64,000 bases of DNA from Paenibacillus glucanolyticus NBRC 15330 (GTDB taxonomy: Bacteria > Bacillota > Bacilli > Paenibacillales > Paenibacillaceae), in NCBI RefSeq assembly GCF_004000885.1, contig NZ_BIMC01000004.1:124001-188000 (forward strand), read 5' to 3'. The position numbers and the translations under genes are program-made. The notes under the pieces are model-generated. The model searched no databases. It saw only the letters and a program-made list of their open reading frames with translations, and was not told where the DNA came from. Numbering within the stretch: position 1 is the stretch's first letter; each line of letters opens with the position of its first letter. This document shows, in pieces, positions 44,648-55,502 of this stretch.

Positions 44648-46510
44648 ATGCGTATGAATTTGCGGAACAAACTATTTACGGCCTTTTTGGGGCTCATTAT
44701 TATTCCGTTATTTGTGCTAGGTCTATTTACTTTCTTTATTACCTATAACTCGATTGAGAAAAAGTACAGTCAGCAAGCCGAGTACTCCCTTAAAGCGATC
44801 AGTTACAGCATTCTGAACGTGTTTAAGGAAATGGAATATGTCACGGATAACGGGATTGCCACATCCGTATTTGCGATGGCGCTGAATGCCAAGGACCCCG
44901 ATGCGCAAAATCTGATCAAGGAATCAAATGCGGATCAGCTGAAACTCAATGACAGACAGCGCAGTTTTCGAAACCTTCTATATAATCATCCTGCGATCAG
45001 TTATGCTTTTTTGTATCATTTCAGCAAAGAGTCGCCACCGATTCCGATTTTTAGTAAAGAAAATTTCAGAACCCTGCCTTACGAACAATTTAAGAATAGT
45101 CCTCTATATGAAGAGGTTGTCAAACTGAACGGAATTCCCAAATGGCTGGCTCCGCATGAATTTCCGGAATTGACGGGTGCGGACCCGGTCTTCACCCAGA
45201 TCAGGCTCATTAAGGATGTCTCCACACTTCGCAAGCTAGGTATTCTTGTTGTTCAGATCAAAAAATGGGAGTTTGAAGAGATCTTCCGTAACCTTACACT
45301 CCCGAACAATCTGCAGAACACCTCATTCATGGTAGTTAATAATGAGGGATTAATCCTCTTTGATCCAAAGAATGATATGGATGGCCAAAATATCAGTCAG
45401 TATATGAAGCAAAAAGTCGAGTTTAAACAAGGCTACCAGAGCTTTAAAGCCAAATTTAACGGCAATGAGAACATTGTCTCCATCTATCATCTGAACGATT
45501 ATGGCTGGAATCTCGTTTCGGTTACCGATTGGAATTCTTTGTCGCAGGAGGTTACTTCCTTTGCCAAATGGTTCTTTGTCATTATGGGCATCAGCCTTGT
45601 CACAGCCATTGTGTTCAACCGTCTGTTCATGAACCGGATTACCGGCACGATCGCTGTCATTGTACGCTTTATGCGCCGAGTGGAGGATGGGGATTTGAGC
45701 GCGAGGGTTGAAGAGAAGGGAGAGGATGAACTGCTGCTCCTCTCGAAAGGGTTCAACAATTTGATGAACCGGATCAACAATCTGTTTGCGCAGATCAAGA
45801 AGGAACAGCGGCAGAAGACCGAAGCAGAGATGCGGGTGTTGCAGGCACAGATTAAGCCGCATTTTCTCTTTAATACATTGGAATCTATCAATGTCCTTGC
45901 CATCCAGAATGAAGGGCGCAAGGTCAGTGAAATGGTATACCGGCTTGCCAGCATTTTGCGAATCAGTATACAGGACAAGGAAGAGATCACACTCGAGGAA
46001 GAAATCAAGCATTTGCAGAGCTATCTCGAAATTCAGAAGTTTCGGTTCGAGGATTTGTTCGAATATGAAATCGACGTTCCGAGGGAGCTTATGCACAGCC
46101 GTATCCTGAAGCTGACGCTGCAGCCGCTTGTCGAGAATAGCATACAGCATGGATTTGAAGGGATAGCCTATACGGGAATGATTCGCATATCCGCGTGGAA
46201 GGAACTCGGGAATGTTTTCATCCGGGTGGAGGATAACGGGCTTGGAATGACCTCCGAACAGCTGTCGATGTTTGAATATATGGTATCCGAGGATAACGTG
46301 TCCGAACAGACAACGATGCAGAACCTTAAAGTGAACCAGGAACGGCGTGGACTAGGACTGCGAAGCGTGGCAGACCGACTGAGGATTCAGTACGGGGATT
46401 ATTACGGTCTGTTCATATGCTCCAGCCGTCCCGGCGGAACCGTTATACAATGTGTCATACCCAATTATGACAGGGGGGAAGGGCAGCATGCTGAAGGTAT
46501 TATTAGTTGA
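44648..46510 (+). CDS. Membrane sensor histidine kinase (YesM/LytS-type)
   Basis: A 620-residue kinase with membrane segments at about 10-32 and 300-322 around an extracytoplasmic sensor domain. Then come a HAMP linker (about 325-380), the HisKA_7-type phosphoacceptor motif with histidine in QIKPHFLFNTLES, and a HATPase domain with RVEDNGLGM. Such kinases pair with AraC-type response regulators and control sugar ABC genes nearby; the partner overlaps its 3' end. Two ATGs six bases apart (44648, 44654) are possible starts, each with a GGAG. Confidence 0.93.
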   Translation: MRMNLRNKLFTAFLGLIIIPLFVLGLFTFFITYNSIEKKYSQQAEYSLKAISYSILNVFKEMEYVTDNGIATSVFAMALNAKDPDAQNLIKESNADQLKLNDRQRSFRNLLYNHPAISYAFLYHFSKESPPIPIFSKENFRTLPYEQFKNSPLYEEVVKLNGIPKWLAPHEFPELTGADPVFTQIRLIKDVSTLRKLGILVVQIKKWEFEEIFRNLTLPNNLQNTSFMVVNNEGLILFDPKNDMDGQNISQYMKQKVEFKQGYQSFKAKFNGNENIVSIYHLNDYGWNLVSVTDWNSLSQEVTSFAKWFFVIMGISLVTAIVFNRLFMNRITGTIAVIVRFMRRVEDGDLSARVEEKGEDELLLLSKGFNNLMNRINNLFAQIKKEQRQKTEAEMRVLQAQIKPHFLFNTLESINVLAIQNEGRKVSEMVYRLASILRISIQDKEEITLEEEIKHLQSYLEIQKFRFEDLFEYEIDVPRELMHSRILKLTLQPLVENSIQHGFEGIAYTGMIRISAWKELGNVFIRVEDNGLGMTSEQLSMFEYMVSEDNVSEQTTMQNLKVNQERRGLGLRSVADRLRIQYGDYYGLFICSSRPGGTVIQCVIPNYDRGEGQHAEGIIS

Positions 46511-47273
46511 CGATGAGGCTCCCATCTTGAACAATCTCAGCAGGGTTCTGCCTTGGGAAGAGATGGGGATGAAGGTTGTCGGACTTGCCAGAAGCGGGAT
46601 GGAGGCACTTGAAGTAGCTGATCAGCATCATCTCGATTTGATTCTGTCGGACATCCGGATGCCTGTGATGGATGGATTGTCCTTTATTACGAAGATCCGC
46701 GATAAGGGGAGCAGGGCGGAAATCTTTTTGCTGACGGGTTATCAGGAATTTGAATATGCGCGGGAAGCAATCAAGCTTGGCGTTAAAGATTATATCAGCA
46801 AGCCGATTCATTACGGTGAACTGGAGATGAAGATTCGGGACATTGGGGAGGAAATCCGCAAGAAGAGAGCGAAAGAGAAGTATTACAGCACCGTTTCGCT
46901 AATTGATGAGGCTCCAAATCCTGTAGCTGTCAAGAAAACACCCGACCAATTGGTTACATCCGCATTAGAGTATATCAATACCCATATGGGGCAGGATTTG
47001 GGCATTGAGGAGCTCTCGGAACATCTGGGCATCAGCTCAAGTTACTTCTGCTTATTGTTCAAGAACCATGTGGGTCTTACCTTTGTGGAATACTTGACGA
47101 GACAGCGAATGGAGGCTGCCAAGTTTCTGCTTGTGAACAGCGATAAGAATATTGCGCAGATCGGTTCTTTTGTCGGTTATCATGAACGCCGTTATTTCAC
47201 CAAGGTGTTTCAGAAGGCCACGGGCATGACGCCATCCGAATTCCGGGAAATGTCCGGGGAGGCAACGGTCTAA
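46488..47273 (+). CDS. Response regulator with AraC output domain (YesN-type)
   Basis: A 261-residue cytoplasmic regulator. The receiver domain is intact (VDDEAPI, phosphoacceptor in LILSDIRMPVMDG, KPI), and the C-terminal 100 residues hold two AraC-type helix-turn-helix motifs ending in FQKATGMTPSEFR. The ATG at 46488 follows GGGGGGAAGGG and overlaps the kinase stop by 23 bases. It probably activates this transport operon when the kinase detects the sugar outside. Confidence 0.94.
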   Translation: MLKVLLVDDEAPILNNLSRVLPWEEMGMKVVGLARSGMEALEVADQHHLDLILSDIRMPVMDGLSFITKIRDKGSRAEIFLLTGYQEFEYAREAIKLGVKDYISKPIHYGELEMKIRDIGEEIRKKRAKEKYYSTVSLIDEAPNPVAVKKTPDQLVTSALEYINTHMGQDLGIEELSEHLGISSSYFCLLFKNHVGLTFVEYLTRQRMEAAKFLLVNSDKNIAQIGSFVGYHERRYFTKVFQKATGMTPSEFREMSGEATV

Positions 47274-47373
47274 GATCTGCCCTGTACGAATGCGGGCTGC
47301 CAAGTCATCATACGAACCCGCTCAACCAGCCTTGCATGGTCCTTAAATTGATAGAAAGTAGGTTTTTGAAACC

Positions 47374-49014
47374 ATGAAATGGACGATAGCGGATTTATCT
47401 TTAGAGCAAAAGGTAGGGCAAATGTTTATATGCGGATTCAATGCCCTAACGCCGAATGAACATGCAAACATACTGATCGATCAATATCAGGTCGGGGGTA
47501 TCTGTTATTTCCGCCGAAACGTGAGAACGCTGCCCCAGCTGGCCGAGCTTTCGGAATCGTTGCAGCAGCTCGCCTCAGGCAGCCAGAAGCTTCCGCTTCT
47601 GCTCTCGATTGATCAGGAAGGCGGCATGGTTGCACGAATCGATCATGAAGGCATCAGCCGCATTCCTGGTAATATGGCGCTTGGCGCAGCGGGAAGCGCG
47701 GAAGATTCCTACAGGGTGGCACAGATTGGGGCGCGTGAGCTTCGTTCACTCGGTGTGAACATGAACTTTGCGCCTTGTCTGGATGTCAACAACAACCCTC
47801 GCAATCCGGTGATCGGCGTACGTTCCTTCAGTGAAGACCCGCAAGCCGTTGCTGCCCTTGGGACAGCTGCGATTAAGGGATACCAGGAAGAGGGAGTATC
47901 TGCAACAGCCAAACATTTTCCCGGACATGGCGACACCAGCGTCGATTCCCATCTGGGGCGGGCTTCTGTGCCGCATGATATGGAACGGCTTCGCCGTGTA
48001 GAATTATACCCCTTCGCGCAAGCGATCAAGGCTGGCGTTGATGCGATTATGACCGCGCACGTCAGCTTCCCGGCAATCGAATCGAGTGATCTCCCGGCAA
48101 CCCTCTCGCATGCCGTGCTGACCGGACTTCTTCGAGAGGAGATGGGGTTTGAAGGGCTGATCGTGACAGACTGTCTAGAGATGCATGCCATCTCCAAAGA
48201 GTACGGCATTCCTGAAGGAGCGATTCGTGCTATTGAAGCCGGCGCGGACTGCGTGCTGGTCAGCCATACCCTGTCAGAGCAGACCGCAGCGATTACAGCT
48301 GTCATTGAAGCCGTTCAAAGCGGAAGATTGTCCATGAACCTGATTGACAGGTCTGTAGAGCGGATATTAGCGCTCAAGGAGCGCAATGCGAAGCTTGCCG
48401 AAGAGCTGCCGGTCCAATCGATTGGAGAGGTGACGGAAGAGACCAAACAATTACTGGCCCAAATCGCGGGCAGAGGAATCACGCTGGTGAAAGACGAAGG
48501 CCAGCTTCCACTTCAGGCAGAGCAAGCGATTGCGGTTATCTGGCCAGAGCTGCTGCAAGCTACCCAGGTGGATGAAGCTTGGAGCAAAAGCTATACGTTA
48601 GGCGATGCGCTGAGAAGTTATGGGGTGCAGGCAGACGATCTGCGTGTCGGAACCGATATGTCGGATGCGGAGGTAGAGCAAGCAGTTAAGGCTGCTGAAG
48701 GCTATAGACAAATTGTAGTGGCTACGTACACCTCGGAGAGCAGTCTCCCCGCGGGACAACAGAAGCTGGTGAATAAGCTGGCTGAGCTTGAGGGTGTGTC
48801 AATCGTTGTTGTTGCAACCCGCAATCCATATGATATGAATGACCTTCCTCCCGTTGCAACATATCTGTGCAGTTACGAGAACACACCTTATTATATGAAT
48901 GCGGCTGCCGGCGTCTTGTTGGGCAAGGTGATACCGGAAGGGAAACTCCCGGTCAGCATTAGCGATACTTATCCGCTGGGTTGGAGCGGCCACCAGGATT
49001 ATGTCAATAATTAA
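47374..49014 (+). CDS. nagZ: Cytoplasmic beta-N-acetylglucosaminidase-like GH3 (NagZ type)
   Basis: A 546-residue glycoside hydrolase family 3 enzyme. The KHFPGHGDT-x3-SH motif near residue 178, characteristic of NagZ, supplies the catalytic histidine, and VTDCLEMHAI near 266 holds the nucleophile aspartate. A C-terminal alpha/beta domain follows, as in B. subtilis NagZ. There is no signal peptide, so it acts inside the cell on imported GlcNAc-containing disaccharides or muropeptides. It sits directly behind the transporter and two-component genes, which suggests it processes the transported sugar. Confidence 0.9.
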   Translation: MKWTIADLSLEQKVGQMFICGFNALTPNEHANILIDQYQVGGICYFRRNVRTLPQLAELSESLQQLASGSQKLPLLLSIDQEGGMVARIDHEGISRIPGNMALGAAGSAEDSYRVAQIGARELRSLGVNMNFAPCLDVNNNPRNPVIGVRSFSEDPQAVAALGTAAIKGYQEEGVSATAKHFPGHGDTSVDSHLGRASVPHDMERLRRVELYPFAQAIKAGVDAIMTAHVSFPAIESSDLPATLSHAVLTGLLREEMGFEGLIVTDCLEMHAISKEYGIPEGAIRAIEAGADCVLVSHTLSEQTAAITAVIEAVQSGRLSMNLIDRSVERILALKERNAKLAEELPVQSIGEVTEETKQLLAQIAGRGITLVKDEGQLPLQAEQAIAVIWPELLQATQVDEAWSKSYTLGDALRSYGVQADDLRVGTDMSDAEVEQAVKAAEGYRQIVVATYTSESSLPAGQQKLVNKLAELEGVSIVVVATRNPYDMNDLPPVATYLCSYENTPYYMNAAAGVLLGKVIPEGKLPVSISDTYPLGWSGHQDYVNN

Positions 49015-49026
49015 ATAAATGTTATT

Positions 49027-49065
49027 GGAGCCGGAGTCTTCCTTACGGGGAATGCTCCGGTTTTC
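49027..49065 (+). terminator. Terminator after the nagZ-like gene
   Basis: The arms CCGGAG (49031-49036) and CTCCGG (49055-49060) are followed by TTTT. Confidence 0.75.
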
Positions 49066-49169
49066 CTATTTTCCAGCTATTTCTGAGCAACTTTTCGGGA
49101 ATGTTGGCGTCTAATACTATGTCCCATAGAGGCAGACAGACTATACTGAGTGTTTTAAAGGAGTAAAGG

Positions 49170-51890
49170 ATGAATTTCAAAAGAATCTCGATGATTACAG
49201 TCCTTGCCGCGGCCCAAGTATCAACGGCTCTTCCCGTGGCAGCTGAATCACCGGATATTACAGCTCCGGCGCTAATTAGCAATTCAGCGCTGCAGTCCCC
49301 GGTGGAAGGACAAACCCAGCAGAGCAGAGAACAGCAGACGGAATTGCAGCAAGCCGAAGAAACGCCAAATGAAACACCGACCCAGGCAGTCGAAGGTACG
49401 ATAAGTGATCCTGATTCCGATTCTTCTGCACCAAATGAACAGCAGGAGGAGCAGGAAAGCGATCCTTCCGATAATACGGTATCAGAAAATGAAGAGGGCA
49501 GTACGACCAAAGATAAGTCCGAGATCGGCACTTTCCAGGTTTCAGCCAATGAACTGGTGCTGATGATGAACAGCAATGTGATGTATCACAACGGTAAGCA
49601 GTACAAGGCAGGACAGCCGATGGCTGTGAAGCAAGGAGTATCCTATGTGGCTATCCGTGCGATGGTTGAACGCGCAGGACTAAAGCTGGCTTATGATAAC
49701 AAGACAAAGGAAACGATCATCCTTAAAGACGGCAATGAACTACGCTTTACGACAGGAAGCAGCAATTATAAAGTGAACGGACAGGTGCGCCCAATGAAAG
49801 GCGCTGCCTATCAGAGCAGCAATGTGTTTATGGTTCCATTAACCGCAATCACGCAAGCGCTTGATATTCCATATAAGGTTAATCAGCCAGAGAAGAAGGT
49901 TATTCTGGATTTATCCAAGATGGGCAATGACAACAATAGCGGTCAACAACCCGGTGGAAATAACGGCGGGGAACCAGGGAGCGAGACACCCAATATACCG
50001 AATCTTGGCCCCAATGACCTGATCCTGATGATGAACAGCAACAAGATGTACCAGAACGGGAAAACGTATACCGCTGGACAGCCGATGGCTGTCAAGAATG
50101 GCGTATCCTATGTTGCGATTCGTTCCCTTGTCGATCGGGTCGGCCTGAAACTGACTTATGACGGGAAAACAAAAGAAACGATCATTATCCGTGGCAGCGA
50201 TGAGCTTCGCTTCAAGACGAACAGCAGCGTATATACTGTGAATGGTCAGAGAAAATCAATGAAGGGCCCGGCATACCAGTCCAACAATACGTTCATGGTG
50301 CCGCTGACCAGCATTACGCAGGCGCTTGATATCTCTTATCGGGTGGATCAGCCGAACAAGCGGATTATACTCAGCGTGAGCTCAAAGCCGGTGGCTTCCT
50401 TTACCGTTCAGTCTGGTGAGATCCTTGCCGGTCAGAAGGTTACGTATAAAACGAACTCGTATTCGCCGACAGGCCTTGCGATCGTAAATGAGCATTGGGA
50501 AGGCCGCGAAGAGGTTTTCAATGAACCCGGCGTGCATACGGTTTCCTACTCCGTACAGGATTCGAGTGGGGAGTGGAGCGAGCCGTATACACTCAGCATC
50601 CATATATCAGCTCCAAACACCCCGCCTGTAGCGATGTTTGATACCGATAAGAAGGAATATAAGATCGGTGAGAAAATTACGTATATCAACCAGAGTTATG
50701 ACAGTGATCCTGCCGATGAGATTACGTATAAATGGGAAAACAATGATCAGGCCTTTTTCACGGCCGGCCCGCATAAAGTGTTATTGATTGTTACGGATAA
50801 GCATGGCGCCACCAGCTCTTATGAGAAAATCATTAACGTAACGAATGAGGTCTTGTATACAAAGGATCAATTCGATCAGTTATTTACGGGTATCGGCGAC
50901 AAATATACGTTTGACGGAACAGCGGTGCCAACATGGAATCTTATGCCCATTACGAGAAGCTCCGAGCCCAGCTTGTTGATCCGCAGCAACTCTCCGGAAA
51001 CAGTATATCAAGAGGGGATTGTGTACCGCGAGATTGGCAATGCCAGCACACGCTTCATGATTCACCATTTGAACGCAACCGGAAAAAACATGAAGATGTA
51101 CGTAGTCGCAACTAATATCAACACATCGACGGCACGCCTGACAACCGAGTATACCGGAATGGGCGGACCGATTAATATTCCTACAGCGACAGGCAAAGCA
51201 GCCGTGCAGCGTTACCTTGAATCGATGCAGTCACCGGATTCGTTCAAGACGATTTCCCTTGCACCTGGGGAAAGTCGAATCATTTTACAAGATTTAAGCG
51301 CGCAAACGATGAAGAACCAGCAGGTGCTCTCGATGTTTGCTGATCTGTATTCGGATTCGCCGATCCGATATGACGTTATCATGATTGATGAAGTCAAGGA
51401 TCCGATTCAAAAGCTTCCTTATCTGATTCTGCATCCGAGTGATGGCGTTCATAATCGGGGAACCTATCCGGATTCCACGCGGATCATCGAGTCTTACGAA
51501 CTGGTAGGGAATACACCTTCCCGGCTTGCGCTGGGTGACAAGACAAATGATCCGAATTTGGAAGGGTATGACGGCATTAACGGCTCATATCAATCCAATG
51601 CCGGCAACTTCGGTGTACTGTACAAAATCAAATTGCATCGCGTAGCGCCTAATACGCTCATTACCCTGAATCCGCGCGGAGGCAAATACATGGGCGCGAT
51701 GATGGTGAACGGAAACATCATTCAGACGCCGAATACAAGCGGAGGCGCAATTTCCGCTCCGAATGAAGCCGCAGTACTGTACCGTACAGGCAATTACGAG
51801 CAGAGCGTAGAGATTTTGTTCACAGCAGCACCGGGAAGCAGTCTGCCAATCAACATCCTCTTGCAGCCGCTGCCGCAGGTTAAGAACTAA
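49170..51890 (+). CDS. Large secreted protein with two copper-amine-oxidase N-terminal (stalk) domains and PKD-like domains
   Basis: A 906-residue exported protein. The signal peptide ends near VAAES (about residue 26). A Glu/Gln/Ser-rich low-complexity stretch (about 30-115) links to two tandem stalk domains at about 127-249 and 282-404. These are followed by PKD-like sandwich modules (about 405-560) and a C-terminal region of about 330 residues that I do not recognise. There is no catalytic motif and no LPxTG or SLH anchor. The stalk fold is frequent in Paenibacillus surface proteins and probably serves cell-wall or polysaccharide binding. AAGGAG lies six bases before the ATG; it is a single-gene unit. 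Confidence 0.8.
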   Translation: MNFKRISMITVLAAAQVSTALPVAAESPDITAPALISNSALQSPVEGQTQQSREQQTELQQAEETPNETPTQAVEGTISDPDSDSSAPNEQQEEQESDPSDNTVSENEEGSTTKDKSEIGTFQVSANELVLMMNSNVMYHNGKQYKAGQPMAVKQGVSYVAIRAMVERAGLKLAYDNKTKETIILKDGNELRFTTGSSNYKVNGQVRPMKGAAYQSSNVFMVPLTAITQALDIPYKVNQPEKKVILDLSKMGNDNNSGQQPGGNNGGEPGSETPNIPNLGPNDLILMMNSNKMYQNGKTYTAGQPMAVKNGVSYVAIRSLVDRVGLKLTYDGKTKETIIIRGSDELRFKTNSSVYTVNGQRKSMKGPAYQSNNTFMVPLTSITQALDISYRVDQPNKRIILSVSSKPVASFTVQSGEILAGQKVTYKTNSYSPTGLAIVNEHWEGREEVFNEPGVHTVSYSVQDSSGEWSEPYTLSIHISAPNTPPVAMFDTDKKEYKIGEKITYINQSYDSDPADEITYKWENNDQAFFTAGPHKVLLIVTDKHGATSSYEKIINVTNEVLYTKDQFDQLFTGIGDKYTFDGTAVPTWNLMPITRSSEPSLLIRSNSPETVYQEGIVYREIGNASTRFMIHHLNATGKNMKMYVVATNINTSTARLTTEYTGMGGPINIPTATGKAAVQRYLESMQSPDSFKTISLAPGESRIILQDLSAQTMKNQQVLSMFADLYSDSPIRYDVIMIDEVKDPIQKLPYLILHPSDGVHNRGTYPDSTRIIESYELVGNTPSRLALGDKTNDPNLEGYDGINGSYQSNAGNFGVLYKIKLHRVAPNTLITLNPRGGKYMGAMMVNGNIIQTPNTSGGAISAPNEAAVLYRTGNYEQSVEILFTAAPGSSLPINILLQPLPQVKN
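49548..50381 (+). repeat. Tandem duplication of a 369-base stalk-domain module
   Basis: Two units, 49548-49916 and 50013-50381, encode 123-residue domains with the same length and motif order: LMMNSN, AGQPMAVK, VSYVAIR, GLKL-Y, KTKETII, MVPLT, ITQALDI. They are separated by a Gly/Asn-rich linker. This is an internal gene duplication and not a mobile repeat. Confidence 0.85.
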
Positions 51891-51910
51891 TATTACTTTC
51901 TTATGACAAC

Positions 51911-51958
51911 AAAGGCAGTCCTTACAACCACGGAAATGGTGAGAGGGCTGCCCTTTTT
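51911..51958 (+). terminator. Terminator after the stalk-domain protein gene
   Basis: The arms AAAGGCAGTCC and GGGCTGCCCTTT end in TTTTT. Confidence 0.82.
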
Positions 51959-52054
51959 ATGATGATTCTTATCCGTCGGTGCGGTGATCCGAAGCCGTCG
52001 TTATTAAATCATGGCTTTCAATGTACGAACACAGCAGGCACATAACCGCTTACA

Positions 52055-52083
52055 TTGACGATGTCTCATTTTTCAGGCATTAT
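52055..52083 (+). promoter_or_regulatory. zur promoter
   Basis: TTGACG (52055-52060) and CATTAT (52078-52083) are 17 bases apart. A start near 52090 would leave the ribosome binding site AGGAGG (52107-52112) in the transcript, but not the one needed for the upstream ATG at 52101. This supports the ATG at 52122. Confidence 0.55.
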
Positions 52084-52121
52084 AAGGAGAGAGTATCTTC
52101 ATGAAGAGGAGGTTATTGCGT

Positions 52122-52592
52122 ATGCTTACGACAGAAGAGATTATCGACGCCATGTCGGAACAGGGGCTGCGCATTACCGATCAGCGCAAGACGCTTGCCA
52201 AATTGTTTGGGGAACATCCCGGCTATTTGACAGCCAAGGATGTATACGAATATATGGGCCGGAAGTACAGCGGTTTGAGCTTTGATACGGTGTATCGTAA
52301 TCTTCGGGTATTGTATGAGCTTGGCGTATTGGAGCAGGTCGTGTTCGAGGAAGGGATCAAGTTCAGAGGACGGTGCAGCGAGGATCATCACCATCATCAT
52401 ATGATCTGCCTGCAATGCCAGAAGACATATCCGATCACGTTCTGTCCGATGCAGTTGACCGATGCGCCGGATGATTTTCAAGTCGTTCAGCATAAATTCG
52501 AAGTGTTTGGCTACTGCCGGGATTGCAGCAAGGATAATACCGATAAGGGAACCTCACCTTCAAGTGGAGGAAAACGGGACAACCGGGCATGA
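52122..52592 (+). CDS. zur: Zinc uptake regulator Zur (Fur family)
   Basis: A 156-residue zinc-dependent repressor of zinc import. The N-terminal winged helix includes [10 protein letters not shown] and [12 protein letters not shown]; the regulatory domain has the five-histidine run in [10 protein letters not shown] and two CxxC pairs (CLQC, CRDC) for structural zinc. The sequence follows B. subtilis Zur more closely than Fur or PerR ([12 protein letters not shown] near the end). The ATG at 52122 has AGGAGG nine bases upstream. Two Zur-type boxes lie at the znuA promoter 3 kb downstream. Its stop overlaps the yidD start. Confidence 0.9.
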   Translation: MLTTEEIIDAMSEQGLRITDQRKTLAKLFGEHPGYLTAKDVYEYMGRKYSGLSFDTVYRNLRVLYELGVLEQVVFEEGIKFRGRCSEDHHHHHMICLQCQKTYPITFCPMQLTDAPDDFQVVQHKFEVFGYCRDCSKDNTDKGTSPSSGGKRDNRA

Positions 52593-52846
52593 GCACCGCG
52601 CGCAGGGTTGTGAAGGTGCCGATACACTTCTATCGGAAATTCATTTCACCGTTAAAACCGGCAACCTGCCGATTTTATCCGACCTGCTCAGCCTACGCTT
52701 TGGAGGCCGTTGAAGTGCACGGTGCCTTGAAGGGGTCCTGGCTGGCGGCCAAGCGGATTGCAAGATGTCATCCGTTTAATCCTGGCGGCATTGACATGGT
52801 TCCGCCGCGCAAAGGAGAGTCGCATTCTCCATTGACGGAGGAATAG
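52589..52846 (+). CDS. yidD: Membrane protein insertion efficiency factor YidD
   Basis: An 85-residue basic protein of the YidD family: [26 protein letters not shown] and [14 protein letters not shown] are all present, with the three conserved cysteines. It assists YidC-dependent membrane insertion. It overlaps zur by four bases (ATGA) and so is translationally coupled to it, an unusual partner since yidD more often sits by rnpA and yidC. Confidence 0.96.
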   Translation: MSTARRVVKVPIHFYRKFISPLKPATCRFYPTCSAYALEAVEVHGALKGSWLAAKRIARCHPFNPGGIDMVPPRKGESHSPLTEE

Positions 52847-52918
52847 CCCTTGTCCCTGGTAAAATGCTTGCGGTTGTGGCATGCTGACAGTAGGAATAGG
52901 ATGTCCGCACAGACCGGC

Positions 52919-53245
52919 TTGACACCCGGCAGCCCATTTTATTAAAATGATAAGAAATTATAGGTAAATCCGAGGAAGAGATAAGTACGAAAAGCTGCGC
53001 CTTGTACAGAGAGCCGGGGAAGCTGGAAACCGGTCATGGCGAATTTCGGAAAATGGTCTTGGAGGATCCGCTTTTGAGCGCTGCAGCCAGCATGGGAGGC
53101 TGCCGTAAAGGGGCGGCGTGAGCCAGCGTTAATGGACGGCCGCTTGACGGCAGAAGAGCCTGTTGCCCTTAAGGGTACAGGGAATTTGGGTGGTAACACG
53201 TGAGAACAACTCTCGTCCCATGGGGACGGGGGTTTTTTGCTGTTT
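52919..53245 (+). promoter_or_regulatory. Promoter and T-box leader of the methionyl-tRNA synthetase gene
   Basis: TTGACA at 52919-52924 with TAAAAT at 52943-52948 (18-base spacing) is the promoter. The leader has the stem I landmarks ATAAGTACGA, AGAGAGCCGG and CTGG-AAACCGG. An ATG preceded by GGAAA (53053-53055) is the likely methionine specifier; another ATG at 53036 is an alternative. The T-box core GGGTGGTAACACG lies at 53188-53200, and the terminator CTCTCGTCCC / GGGACGGGGG at 53210-53232 ends in TTTTTT. This accounts for the gap from 52847 to 53303. Confidence 0.92.
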
Positions 53246-53291
53246 TCCTGCATGCCGGCAATGGCTTGATACAACAATTAATTTAAGGTAA

Positions 53292-55292
<2,001 letters not shown>

Positions 55293-55323
55293 TGTGCGAC
55301 TATGTTGAATGAAGTCGGAATAG

Positions 55324-55359
55324 ACGGTGTACCCTGTTAAGGGTACGCCGTTATTTTTT
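55324..55359 (+). terminator. Terminator of metS
   Basis: The arms ACGGTGTACCC and GGGTACGCCGT are followed by TTATTTTTTT. Confidence 0.88.
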
Positions 55360-55400
55360 TCCGTTAATAAGGAGTACATAACATCTCTATCGAAATCTAA

Positions 55401-55470
55401 TAGTAATTTTTACGATTTGGTTGACAATTGGGTTTTCCTGCTCTTATAATCTTGTTAGTAAAGTTTACGA
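55401..55470 (+). promoter_or_regulatory. znuA promoter with two Zur boxes
   Basis: TTGACA (55421-55426) and TATAAT (55445-55450) are 18 bases apart. TAGTAATTTTTACGA (55401-55415) fits the Bacillus Zur core TCGTAATNATTACGA at 13 of 15 positions and ends five bases before the -35. TAGTAAAGTTTACGA (55456-55470) fits at 12 of 15 and covers the expected transcription start. The two boxes differ from each other at two positions and bracket the promoter. Confidence 0.78.
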
Positions 55471-55502
55471 TTAAATGAACGGAGCGGTGTGGGGAGATGA
55501 AC

